Positions 1-10,486 of a DNA stretch of 12,402 nucleotides are shown in pieces. Below the pieces are notes generated by a model. That model did not search any database. It saw only the letters and a list, made by a program, of their open reading frames with translations, and was not told where the DNA came from. Origin of the DNA: JAWLAT01 sp041395325. GTDB lineage: Bacteria > Pseudomonadota > Gammaproteobacteria > Xanthomonadales > SZUA-5. Position 1 is the first letter of the stretch. Every line of letters starts with the position of its first letter. The position numbers were made by a program, and so were the translations under genes. The stretch spans positions 1 through 12,402 of the forward strand of contig JAWLAT010000053.1 of assembly GCA_041395325.1 (NCBI GenBank), in the 5' to 3' direction.

Positions 1-1250
1 CCGACACCGCTGCCCACGCCGGCCGCCGAGGAGCGACTGTCGTCCACCTGGAAGAAGGGATCGAACAGCTGGCCGATCGCCGATTCCGGCACGCCCGGCC
101 CGTCGTCCTCGACCGCCAGCCGCACGGCGGCGGGCAGGCGCTCCAGCACGATGCGAACGCCGCCGCCAGCGGGCGTGAATCTCAGCGCATTGCGAACGAC
201 ATTTTCGATCGCCCGATGCAGCAGGCCGGCGTCGACCTCCAGCAGCAACCGCTCCGGCCCCTGGTAGCTCAGATCCTTGTGGTCTTCGCCCACCTCAACC
301 GCTGCGTCATCGATGATCGTCTGGATCAGATCGACCAGATCGGTCCGGCGCGGGGTGATCTGCTCCTGCGCATCCAGCCGGGCGAAGGTCAGGATCTCTT
401 CGATGAGCTGGTCGAGCCGTTCCAGCTCGCCATCCATCCGGTCGAGAATGTGGGTCTGATCGCCAGCGGTGAAGCGCTGCCTGGCCAGCGATTGCAGGGC
501 CTGCAGGCGCGCCAGCGGTGAGCGCAGCTCATGTGAAACATCGCGCATCAGCCGCTGCTGCGACGCCAGCAGGCGCCCGATCCGCTCGGTCATGGCATCG
601 AAATCGCGGGCCAGCAGGGCGATGTCATCCTGGCGGTTGCCCACGTGATGCGCCACGCGGGCGGTGAGATCACCGGCCGCCACGCGGTGACCTGCTTCGC
701 GCAGATGCCGCACCGGCAGCACGATGAAACGGGCCAGCACAAAGGACACCCCGACGCTGACCAGCAACAGCGCGCCAAACAACAGCGGGCGGGACCCCCG
801 CTGGGTCATCAGCAGGGCGAGGGGAAAGCGCTCGGAGTAGCCGGCGATGAGATAGCCCGGCGTGTCGGCGCTCGGCAGGATCAGGCGCGGGTCGTCGATC
901 GTCGACGCCAGCCCAGGTGCGCCTTCCCGCTGCGCAACCAACTCGCCGATCGTGCTCGGCAGCGCACGCGCCAGCGCATCGCGACCTGTGGCCAGATCGA
1001 TCACATAAATCTGCAAGGCCCGGTCGAAGGCCAGCGTGTCCCGGTTGATGAGCCGGGCAGGGGCTTGCGGCGGCGATTGCCGCATGGCGGTCGCGAACTC
1101 CTGGGCGACGAAGTTGACCAGCTGGCGATCCTGCTCCGCCGATCCCCAGGTGGAATCGAGCAGCAGATTGGCGACCAGCAACGCCAGCACGATGGCCACC
1201 GTGATGCTCAGCCAAACCGCCAGCAGAATGCGCCGAAAAAAGTGATTCAC
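1..1250 (-). CDS. cpxA: CpxA-like sensor histidine kinase (C-terminus cut off by window edge)
   Basis: Inner-membrane sensor kinase that would autophosphorylate on histidine and pass the phosphate to the regulator encoded just upstream. About 416 codons are visible. Residues 8-30 form TM1, about 31-155 a periplasmic sensor region, and 156-178 TM2. A HAMP linker follows (about 178-228), then the dimerisation/phosphoacceptor box DVSHELRSPLARLQAL with His240. The ATPase domain shows the N box (N350, N354), G1 box EDDGPGVP (381-388), F box LFDPFF and the start of a G2 box, GVGSG (411-415). Only the last few dozen residues lie outside. The start chosen is GTG at 1250, which overlaps the regulator's stop as GTGA, so translation is probably coupled; no separate Shine-Dalgarno is evident. 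The H box matches E. coli CpxA closely in pattern, but the signal sensed cannot be read from the sequence. Confidence 0.88.
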   Translation of the reverse strand, partial: MNHFFRRILLAVWLSITVAIVLALLVANLLLDSTWGSAEQDRQLVNFVAQEFATAMRQSPPQAPARLINRDTLAFDRALQIYVIDLATGRDALARALPSTIGELVAQREGAPGLASTIDDPRLILPSADTPGYLIAGYSERFPLALLMTQRGSRPLLFGALLLVSVGVSFVLARFIVLPVRHLREAGHRVAAGDLTARVAHHVGNRQDDIALLARDFDAMTERIGRLLASQQRLMRDVSHELRSPLARLQALQSLARQRFTAGDQTHILDRMDGELERLDQLIEEILTFARLDAQEQITPRRTDLVDLIQTIIDDAAVEVGEDHKDLSYQGPERLLLEVDAGLLHRAIENVVRNALRFTPAGGGVRIVLERLPAAVRLAVEDDGPGVPESAIGQLFDPFFQVDDSRSSAAGVGSGV

Positions 1251-1954
1251 CGAGCCGCAACATAGAGGTAGCCGCGCCCGCGTTGGGTCTTGATGCGCTG
1301 CAGGCCGTCGGGGAGGGGGCCCAGCTTCTTGCGCAGCTGCGTGATGTGGGCGTCGACACTGCGATCGAAGGGCATCAGGCGGCGCCCCAGGGCTTCGCGC
1401 GCGATCGTGTCCTTGGACACCACTTCGCCGGCCATCTTGACCAGCGATTCCAGGACCCGGTACTCGGCACCGGTCAGGTTGACCATTTCACCACTGCGAT
1501 AGACCGACTGTGAGCCGCTCTCCAGGCGCAGGTCCCCGATCTGCACCCGGGAGGCGCGAGCGGATGCGCCTTCATCGGCCGCAGCCACGCGCCGCAGGAT
1601 CGCCCGGACCCGCGCCACCAGCTCGCGCAGATTGCAGGGCTTGGGCAGGTAGTCGTCGGCGCCGATCTCCAGCCCGAGAATCCGATCCAGATCGTCGCCG
1701 CGCGCAGTCAGCATGATGATGGGCGTGTTGCAGGCTTCGCGGATCGCCTTCAAGGCATTGAATCCATTCAGCTTGGGCATCATCACATCGAGGATGATCA
1801 CGTCGAAGCGCTGACTGGTCGCCGCCTCCACCCCCGACTGCCCGTCGTGCCGGGCCGCGAAGGCAAATCCGCCCTCGGATTCGAGATACTCCGCCACCAA
1901 AGCGGTCAGGCCGACGTCGTCATCGACCATCAGGATGCGAATTGCCTCTGCCAT
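1247..1954 (-). CDS. cpxR: CpxR-like response regulator (OmpR/PhoB family)
   Basis: A 235-residue DNA-binding response regulator, cytoplasmic partner of the adjacent kinase. The receiver domain (1-120) has the acidic pocket D11-D13, phosphoacceptor D56 in IILDVMMP, T83 in MLTAR and K105 in LPKPC. The stretch LDRILGLEIGADDYLPKP is very close to CpxR of enteric bacteria. The C-terminal winged helix (about 138-235) contains LGRRLMPFDRSVDAHITQLR and ends with the RGRGYLYV wing typical of this family. The start is the ATG at 1954, because it opens the standard receiver strand (IRILMVDDD). The frame stays open for a further 700 bases upstream, but that stretch lies over the Spy-like gene and looks like no known domain. 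The ribosome site is weak (GAAG directly before ATG). It is followed by the kinase with a 4-base overlap. By analogy with Cpx it should control envelope-stress genes, probably including its own cluster. Confidence 0.92.
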   Translation of the reverse strand: MAEAIRILMVDDDVGLTALVAEYLESEGGFAFAARHDGQSGVEAATSQRFDVIILDVMMPKLNGFNALKAIREACNTPIIMLTARGDDLDRILGLEIGADDYLPKPCNLRELVARVRAILRRVAAADEGASARASRVQIGDLRLESGSQSVYRSGEMVNLTGAEYRVLESLVKMAGEVVSKDTIAREALGRRLMPFDRSVDAHITQLRKKLGPLPDGLQRIKTQRGRGYLYVAAR

Positions 1955-2055
1955 CTTCGTCGATGCCTGCGTGGGTCCGGGATCCGATCCGGTGGGCGGG
2001 AATCCCCGGCGGTCAGCAGCCATGTTAGCGCGGCGCCACCGGGGTCCCGCGGTCT

Positions 2056-2469
2056 CTACCGACTGTTCTTCAGCCGCTCGCGCATGGCCTGGCGCCGCTC
2101 CTCCTCGATCAGCTGGTACTCCGCCATCTGCTCGGGGCTGAGGACTTCGGCCAGTCGACGTCGAGTCTGATCCCGGACCGGTTTCATGTCGTTGGCGAGC
2201 GCGCGCAACTGCCGCAGTGACTTGCGACCGCCGCTGCTGGCGCCGGTCGACGAGATGCCATGCGCACGCAGCACGGCCTGGCTGGCCTCCACATGGTCGC
2301 GCACGATCGGCTCGATCTGCGCTTGCTGGTCCTCGCTCAGGTTCAGCCGCTGCCGCATGTCGGCCAGCGCCAACTCGACCGACTCCGCATGCTCGGGCGC
2401 CGCCAGCGCGGGCCATCCGATACTCATGAACAACAACAGCAAAACCTGACCGAACTTGCAGACTTTCAT
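2056..2469 (-). CDS. Small periplasmic Spy/CpxP-like protein
   Basis: A 137-residue predicted secreted protein. Residues 1-23 are a signal peptide (basic KVCK start, hydrophobic LLLLF core, ALA|AP cleavage site). The mature part is highly charged and helical. It carries two copies of the LTxxQ-like motif that defines the Spy/CpxP family: LNLSEDQ at 42-48 and LSPEQ at 110-114, the second followed by an Arg/Glu-rich helix. Members of this family act as periplasmic chaperones, and CpxP dampens the CpxA kinase. The gene lies 101 bases upstream of the regulator on the same strand, so it probably belongs to the same transcript. In E. coli cpxP is instead divergent from cpxRA. A plausible ribosome site (GGAG, 9 bases before ATG) supports the start. 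Family assignment rests on motif pattern and context, since sequence identity in this family is low. Confidence 0.75.
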   Translation of the reverse strand: MKVCKFGQVLLLLFMSIGWPALAAPEHAESVELALADMRQRLNLSEDQQAQIEPIVRDHVEASQAVLRAHGISSTGASSGGRKSLRQLRALANDMKPVRDQTRRRLAEVLSPEQMAEYQLIEEERRQAMRERLKNSR

Positions 2470-2516
2470 CGCGAGTGACTCCGTGTGATGTCGGCAGCAG
2501 ACTAGCGATCGGTCGG

Positions 2517-2536
2517 CAAGTGAACGGCGACAAGTG
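2517..2536. repeat. Direct repeat CAAGTG, 14 bases apart, near the Spy-like start
   Basis: CAAGTG occurs at 2517-2522 and again at 2531-2536, about 50-70 bases upstream of the Spy-like ATG. Winged-helix regulators often bind direct repeats, so this might be an operator. The 14-base spacing is not the usual 10-11 for OmpR-type proteins, and two hexamers can recur by chance. Confidence 0.2.
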
Positions 2537-2586
2537 CGAAGAACTGTGAGGGCCGGGGTGTGGGGCAGCCGGGTTCGACAGGCTTG

Positions 2587-2613
2587 CGGGGAACCGCCGG
2601 GGAACCGCCGGGG
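2587..2613. repeat. 11-base tandem repeat (CGGGGAACCGC, two copies plus part of a third)
   Basis: CGGGGAACCGC is found at 2587-2597 and 2598-2608, followed by CGGGG at 2609-2613. It is a short perfect tandem repeat in non-coding DNA, possibly from replication slippage. No function can be assigned. Confidence 0.6.
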
Positions 2614-2643
2614 CGGTGCCGAAGTCAGTCAGGCTGCCCTGAC
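2604..2643 (-). terminator. Two adjacent small hairpins downstream of the TPR-regulator gene
   Basis: ACCGCCGGGGCGGT at 2604-2617 can fold with a 5-base stem and 4-base loop. GTCAGGCTGCCCTGAC at 2628-2643 has a perfect 6-base stem and 4-base loop. Both lie 60-100 bases past the stop codon of the minus-strand TPR regulator, where a terminator would be expected. Neither is followed by a run of T on either strand, so an intrinsic terminator is only a weak possibility. Confidence 0.2.
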
Positions 2644-2700
2644 CGTCTGCCCATTCGATCTCTACTGCCATCGCGGCCGCGGGGCTGGTTCAGAGGATCC

Positions 2701-5004
2701 CTACGACTCCGGCCTTGAGGCCAGTTGGCTCAACCACGCCTCGTCCGAGTCCCGCCACCAATCTCCGGTTTCTTCCCTGGCGCGAAATCCGAGGGCCAGC
2801 GCAGCGGTGTGATCGCCGGTCGCCGCTTTCGCTTTGGCCTGCAACAGCAGGAACGGATGACCCGGCGGTTTGAGCTGTGCGGCCTCATCCAGCAGCGCGG
2901 TGGCGGCGGCGGGATCGGCGCTGATCTCCAGCGCCGCCAGTGCCAACAGCGAACGCCAGCGCAGGGTCTCATGCGTCAGCTGCTGCGCCTGTTCGCGCGC
3001 CAGTTGGTAGCTGAGTCTGGCCGCGGTGGTGTCACCTTGCTGCAGCAGCCAGCGTCCACGCAGGAGCAAGGCCGAGATGACCCTCGGTTCGTCGCCTTCG
3101 CTCTGTGCTGCGCTGAGCAGAGCCTCCAGCTGAGCGTCGATCTGTGCAGCGTCGGCCGCCGCTTGTGGATCGGCGATCCGGATCTCCAGGGCCAGCAGTG
3201 CAGCCGCCCGTTGCTGCGCGGGTTCGTCGCGGCTGCGGGCCAGACGGATTGCCTCGCCGGCGTGCGCCAGTGCTTCCGCATAGCGCTGATCGGCCATGGC
3301 GATCTCGGCCAGCACGCGTTGCGCGCGCCCAAGCTGATGGCTCTCGGCCTTGTCGGCCGCGATCTGCAGACCATTCAAGGCCAATTCCCGGGCCTGGCCG
3401 AAGTCGCCCCGGAGGAGCACCAGTTCGGCGAGATCGATCAGGCTGGCGGCCGTGCCCATCCGATCCTGGATCTGTTGCCGAATCGCCAGCACCTGATGCA
3501 GTTGCTGCTCGGCCTGGTCGTACTGACCCAGGCGGGCCAGCACATCGGCGTGGCGCGAGAGCACGCTGGCGTAGGCGTTCTGGTCGCCGCTGGCGTAGAA
3601 CAGTTCCTGCGCCTGCTGCAGCGGTGCGATGGCCTGCTCCAGCCGGCCGCGGCGCAACAGGATCGAGGCCAGGGTGTTCTGCGCGCTCGCCGCAACGGCG
3701 GGATAGCGCTGCGCATCCACTTCGGCGATGGCCTCATTGATGCGTGTTTCAGCCAAAGCCAGATCGCCCTGGTCGCGCGCCAGCAGCGCCAGATTGGTGC
3801 CGGCGGTGGCGCGATTGCGCCCGGAATGGGCGTTGCCATAGGCCAGTTTCAATGCCGTTTCGGCTTCGGCATAACGCCCCAGGCGCCACAGCGCCACCCC
3901 GCGTGCATTGTGAATGCGGTTGAGCCAGAACGCGGATTGATGACGGCTTTGCAGCACGCTGAGCTCGGCCAATGTGCGCTGATAATCGCCATTCCGGCGC
4001 AATGCCAGCGCCAGCACATAGCGGGCATAGTCAAAATTCGAATCCTCGGCCAGACAGGCTTCCAGCAGCGTGATGGCGCGTTGGTTTTCACCGGCGAGCT
4101 GAGCGGACAGTCCGCGCAGCAGCAGTTCGGTGGCGAAGGCATCATCGGAAATCAGGCCCAATTCGGCGGGCGCGGTTTGCTGTGGATCCAGGTCGTCATA
4201 GATCCGCTCCAGGCTGGAACGGACCAGGTCGGCAGAGGATGCGTAGCGGGATTCCGATTGCCCGGAGGCCGACGTGCGATCGGCCATCTGCAGTTGGTAG
4301 CGCTGCTGCGGGTCCTGGTCCAGGCGCAGATCCAGATCGATCTGGCCCTGACGGCTGGTGTGGGTCAGCTCGATCGGCCGACCGGCACCGACGCCATCGG
4401 CGACAAAGCGCAGGTATTCGGCAAAGGCGTTCGACACCGCCGCCGGATCGTCGGTTTCAATCGGCATCACCCAGATGGGCTCTGGGTCAGCGGGCGTTGG
4501 CGCGACAACCGACTGCCGCAAGAACCAGACGGCGGCCAACAGGAGGCTGACCGAGGCGCCGGCCCACAGCAGCCAGCGCGAGCGGGTGCCCGCGCCCGTC
4601 GAACGCGGCGGTGCAGCGACGTCGCCAGGTGTCTCGATTTCCACGTAGCCGATGAACTGGTAGCCGCGGCCATAGCGAGTCACGATCAGCTCGGGTGACT
4701 TGGCCGAATCGCGCAGCACCTGGCGAATGTCCTTGATCACCTGTGGTACTGAGCTTTCCGACAGGGCGTCGTGGCCCCACACCTGCGTCAGTATTTCGTC
4801 CTTGCTGACCACTTCCGGGGCGCGCTCAATCAGCAGCTTGAGCACTCGCAGGGCGTGGTCACGCAGGGCCACGGGGCCGCCGGCATCGGACAGGATCTCG
4901 CGCGCGGCATCGAGCCGGAACTCGCCGAAACGGTAGATCACGGGCGGCTGTACCCGCAGCTGCCGGATCCGGATTCCAGTGCCCCAGACCGGTCGCCGCA
5001 CCAA
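2701..5004 (-). CDS. Membrane-tethered winged-helix transcriptional regulator with TPR array (CadC-like)
   Basis: A predicted one-component transcription factor anchored in the inner membrane. Residues 24-120 are an OmpR/CadC-type winged helix: it opens with YRFGEFRLD, has the recognition-helix region SVPQVIKDIRQVLRD and ends with TRYGRGYQFIGYV. No receiver domain precedes it. A Pro/Thr/Arg-rich linker leads to one membrane span (about 144-162). The outer part (about 290-745) is a long run of TPR-like helical pairs, such as NARGVALWRLGRYAEAETAL and HADVLARLGQYDQAEQQL, probably a protein or ligand sensor in the periplasm. The first 21 residues of the longest frame do not look like the family. 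GTG at 4941 (Val22) is the likelier start, giving 746 residues, though neither start has a strong ribosome site. It is divergent from the repeat-protein gene and may regulate it; the target is inferred only from position. Confidence 0.85.
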   Translation of the reverse strand: MVRRPVWGTGIRIRQLRVQPPVIYRFGEFRLDAAREILSDAGGPVALRDHALRVLKLLIERAPEVVSKDEILTQVWGHDALSESSVPQVIKDIRQVLRDSAKSPELIVTRYGRGYQFIGYVEIETPGDVAAPPRSTGAGTRSRWLLWAGASVSLLLAAVWFLRQSVVAPTPADPEPIWVMPIETDDPAAVSNAFAEYLRFVADGVGAGRPIELTHTSRQGQIDLDLRLDQDPQQRYQLQMADRTSASGQSESRYASSADLVRSSLERIYDDLDPQQTAPAELGLISDDAFATELLLRGLSAQLAGENQRAITLLEACLAEDSNFDYARYVLALALRRNGDYQRTLAELSVLQSRHQSAFWLNRIHNARGVALWRLGRYAEAETALKLAYGNAHSGRNRATAGTNLALLARDQGDLALAETRINEAIAEVDAQRYPAVAASAQNTLASILLRRGRLEQAIAPLQQAQELFYASGDQNAYASVLSRHADVLARLGQYDQAEQQLHQVLAIRQQIQDRMGTAASLIDLAELVLLRGDFGQARELALNGLQIAADKAESHQLGRAQRVLAEIAMADQRYAEALAHAGEAIRLARSRDEPAQQRAAALLALEIRIADPQAAADAAQIDAQLEALLSAAQSEGDEPRVISALLLRGRWLLQQGDTTAARLSYQLAREQAQQLTHETLRWRSLLALAALEISADPAAATALLDEAAQLKPPGHPFLLLQAKAKAATGDHTAALALGFRAREETGDWWRDSDEAWLSQLASRPES

Positions 5005-5121
5005 CGCTGTGGTCCACCGTCAGGCACTGGCGTCGCCACGTGAGCAGCGTCCAAGTGGATCCCTCGCAGCGTGCTGTGAAAACCCACCAAACGCTACCAC
5101 GGCAGCAGCGGCATCAGTGGG
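5005..5121. promoter_or_regulatory. Divergent intergenic region with a stub of repeat-protein homology
   Basis: A short region between the minus-strand TPR regulator and the plus-strand repeat protein. Promoters for both would have to lie here, but I see no clear -35/-10 boxes. The last 20 or so bases (about 5101-5121) translate as GSSGISG in the frame of the repeat protein. This matches the end of its repeat unit, yet lies before the only usable start. The frame is closed by TGA at 5077-5079. Confidence 0.5.
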
Positions 5122-6708
5122 GTGATCAGCCCCGCCAATTCACTGGTGGGCGTCAAGAATGGCGACCAGGTTGGACGATCGCTGACCTTGTTGACCAACG
5201 GCAACTACGTGGTTTGCAGCCCTCTGTGGGACCGGGATGGTGCAGCCGATGCCGGTGCGGCAACCTGGGCCAAAGGCAACACCGGACTGACCGGCGCGGT
5301 AGCACTCGCCAATTCCCTGATCGGGAGTTCGGCCCAGGATCAGGTTTGCAGCTTCGCCGTGGCGCTCAGCAACGGTCACTACGTGGTGGCCAGTCCGGAC
5401 TGGAACAACGGCAGCGCCAGCGCGGCCGGCGCGGCCACCTGGGGCAATGGTGAGCTCGGCACCTCGGGCGAGGTGTCGACCGGCAATTCCTTCGTGGGTG
5501 TCAGCAACGATGAGCATACCGGCGCCTTCGTGTCTGCCTTGACCAATGGCAACTACGTTGTCACCAGTCCGGACTGGGACAATGGCGTGGTCGCCAATGC
5601 TGGCGCAGCCACCCTGATCAACGGAAATGGGCCAGCGACGGGCAGTGTCAGTCCGGCCATTTCACTGGTGGGTTCCACGGCCCAGGACCGTGTCGGCCAC
5701 TCGCTGACGGAGCCCACCAGCGTGGTGGCGCTGGCCAACGGCCATTACGTGGTGGTGAGCGACCGCTGGGACAATGGCGCCACCGCCGATGCGGGTGCGG
5801 TGACCTGGGGCAGTGGCGTCAGTGGCGTGACCGGGACGATCTCGCCCGCCAACTCGCTGGTGGGCACCAGCAGCGGCGATCGGATCGGATCCTCCGGCGT
5901 GGTCGCCTTGACCAACGGCCACTATGTCGTCACGAGCCGATCGTGGGACAACGGTGCCGTGGTCAATGCCGGTGCGGCGACCTGGGGCAATGGCAGCGCC
6001 GGCAGCGCGGGTCCGGTATCGATCGCCAATTCGCTGGTGGGCAGCAGCAGCGATGACGCTGTCGGATCCGAGGGCGTGCTGGCGCTGACCAACGGCCACT
6101 ATGTCGTACTGAGTGCCGGTTGGGACAACGGCGCGGTGGACAGGGCCGGTGCGGTGACCTGGGGCAACGGGGCCACCGGCATCACCGGCGTGGTGTCGCC
6201 GGCCAACTCGCTGGTCGGCAGCAGCACCGACGATCAGCTGGGTGCCTTTCGCGAGTTCGCGCTGGCCAACGGCAATTACGTCATCGGCAATCCTGTCTGG
6301 GACAACGGCGCCTTGTCCAACGCTGGCGCGATGACCTGGGGCAACGGCAGCGGGGGAACCGTCGGTGCGGTGTCGGCCGCCAACTCCCTGGTCGGCAGCA
6401 GCGCAGACGATCTGATCGGCAATGCACTGTCGGCGTTTGCCGATGGCAGCTATGCCACCTACAACGGCACCTGGGACAACGGCGGCATGCTCAACGCCGG
6501 CGCCGCCACCCTGGGATTGGGCGGTCAGCCGCTGACCGGGCCCGTGACGCCCAGCAACAGCGTCATCGGTGCAGTCACCGGTTCATCGGGAACGATCGAC
6601 TACGACCCAGCCAGGCTCCGACTGGCCGTCGGCCGCCCGAGTGTGAATATCGTCAGTCTGCTGACCGTGGATCTGCCTGATGCGCTGTTTGATGATGGTT
6701 TTGAGTAG
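5122..6708 (+). CDS. Repeat protein of eight 58-64-residue units, apparently 5'-truncated
   Basis: A 528-residue protein built of eight repeats beginning at residues 6, 64, 122, 180, 244, 303, 362 and 421, plus a degenerate ninth from 479. The consensus is NSLVGSSxDDxVG, then ALTNGHYVVxSxxWDNG, then AGAxTWGNG. The glycine-rich beta pattern suggests strand repeats or propeller blades of a surface or secreted protein; I know this repeat style from bacterial proteins of unknown function. The tail, residues 479-528, leaves the repeat and ends in DALFDDGFE. There is no signal peptide. The start is a GTG without a ribosome site, inside a repeat. In-frame homology continues for about seven codons upstream, then is lost before a TGA at 5077. 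The original N-terminus is therefore probably gone, and this may be a non-expressed remnant. Its 3' end overlaps the convergent gene by 56 bases. Confidence 0.7.
   Translation: MISPANSLVGVKNGDQVGRSLTLLTNGNYVVCSPLWDRDGAADAGAATWAKGNTGLTGAVALANSLIGSSAQDQVCSFAVALSNGHYVVASPDWNNGSASAAGAATWGNGELGTSGEVSTGNSFVGVSNDEHTGAFVSALTNGNYVVTSPDWDNGVVANAGAATLINGNGPATGSVSPAISLVGSTAQDRVGHSLTEPTSVVALANGHYVVVSDRWDNGATADAGAVTWGSGVSGVTGTISPANSLVGTSSGDRIGSSGVVALTNGHYVVTSRSWDNGAVVNAGAATWGNGSAGSAGPVSIANSLVGSSSDDAVGSEGVLALTNGHYVVLSAGWDNGAVDRAGAVTWGNGATGITGVVSPANSLVGSSTDDQLGAFREFALANGNYVIGNPVWDNGALSNAGAMTWGNGSGGTVGAVSAANSLVGSSADDLIGNALSAFADGSYATYNGTWDNGGMLNAGAATLGLGGQPLTGPVTPSNSVIGAVTGSSGTIDYDPARLRLAVGRPSVNIVSLLTVDLPDALFDDGFE
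5137..6555 (+). repeat. Eight coding tandem repeats of about 174-192 bases
   Basis: The repeat array inside the 5122-6708 gene. Units are 58, 58, 58, 64, 59, 59, 59 and 58 codons. Unit 4 carries a six-residue insertion around EPTS. Units 5-8 resemble each other more than units 1-4 do, which suggests recent duplication at the 3' side. The codons TGG-GAC-AAC/T-GG(C/T) and CTGGT(G/C)GG recur at DNA level. Confidence 0.85.
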
Positions 6709-7290
6709 GTGGCGAGTGCGGGTGTGGCGCGGATGCCAATTGCATTACCTGGCGAGTTCCGTCCAGCAACGCTGTTCCGACAGACCAAATGCTCACATCG
6801 CTTCCCTTTCCGAGGGTCGGCTGAGGTCCTTCGGCATAGCCGGGGCACATGAAGAACACATACTTCTCTCGCGCTGAACTGGCTGCGACCTTCGTGATGT
6901 CTTTCGCCAGCTTTCGATTGTTTTGCGGGTTCACAGCCGCAAAAACCTCCGCAGCAATGGCGCCACTCATCGACTCGATGTCGAGCCCGGCCGTGGTTCC
7001 GAGGTTGAGCGTAAACGGTGCCTCTTCCGGGTGCAGGGCGAGCAAGGTCCTTACCGCCAGAGCCGAGGCCATGTAGGTGAAAGTCTGGTTCAGTTGCTCG
7101 ATGAGATTCAGCGAAGTGTCGGGGTCAAGCGGGTCACATCCGGTAGGACCAACCTTCATTTGCCACAGCGCCATCATTGCATCCGAGCCGGAGTGGACCT
7201 CCCGGAGCTTCTCCAGCGCCCGATTCGCCGAAGCAGCAACGCGCTCCAGAATGGCGTCAGCATCGGCTGCGGTCGCAATAATCTTCACCT

Positions 7291-7294
<4 letters not shown>
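6653..7294 (-). CDS. Hypothetical protein translationally coupled to hsdR
   Basis: A 213-residue protein I do not recognise. The start is ATG at 7294, which overlaps the hsdR stop as ATGA. An ATG 15 bases earlier, inside hsdR, is less likely. The N-terminal 80 residues look helical (DADAILERVAASANRALEKL). A central conserved-looking block follows: GLDIES (103-108), IAAEVFAAVNPQNNRKLAKD (113-132) and EKYVFFMCPGY (143-153). A strand-Asp, then strand-Glu, then Lys order is reminiscent of PD-(D/E)xK nucleases, but the standard ExK is not present, so I do not assign one. The last 30 residues are low-complexity (His, Pro, Gln) and residues from about 196 run antisense over the end of the repeat-protein gene. 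The true C-terminus may have been lost and replaced by read-through. Base composition looks less GC-rich than neighbouring genes. Coupling to hsdR suggests a role in restriction, or an immunity or accessory factor. Confidence 0.65.
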
Positions 7295-10476
<3,182 letters not shown>

Positions 10477-10486
10477 GGCTGGACCT

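Larger units (their letters stand above)
2470..2700. promoter_or_regulatory. Intergenic region upstream of the Spy-cpx cluster and downstream of the TPR regulator
   Basis: These 231 non-coding bases should contain the promoter of the Spy/cpxR/cpxA cluster and the 3' end of the TPR-regulator transcript. I see no convincing -35/-10 pair and no CpxR box of the GTAAA-N5-GTAAA type. The region holds a direct repeat near the Spy start (2517-2536), an 11-base tandem repeat (2587-2613) and two short hairpins (2604-2617, 2628-2643), listed separately. Confidence 0.5.

Noticed and set aside
645..1265. Plus-strand frame opposite the sensor kinase
   Set aside because: It is antisense to TM1, the periplasmic part, TM2 and HAMP of the kinase. 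Its product is Gln/Arg/His-rich with no domain.
1955..2671. An N-terminal extension of the response regulator (frame open to 2671)
   Set aside because: The extra 239 residues are Arg/Ala/Gly-rich without a domain and lie out of frame over the Spy-like gene, which has a signal peptide and family motifs. The receiver starts normally at 1954.
2725..4698. A 657-codon open frame on the plus strand opposite the TPR regulator
   Set aside because: It is antisense to a gene with clear winged-helix and TPR motifs. The translated product has no domain pattern, so it is a GC-driven shadow.
2701..5004. The TPR protein as a two-component response regulator
   Set aside because: There is no receiver domain or phosphoacceptor Asp; the winged helix is N-terminal and followed by a membrane span.
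5137..6555. The regular repeats as a CRISPR or non-coding satellite array
   Set aside because: Units are about 175 bases, keep one reading frame throughout, vary at synonymous positions and encode a clear protein consensus.
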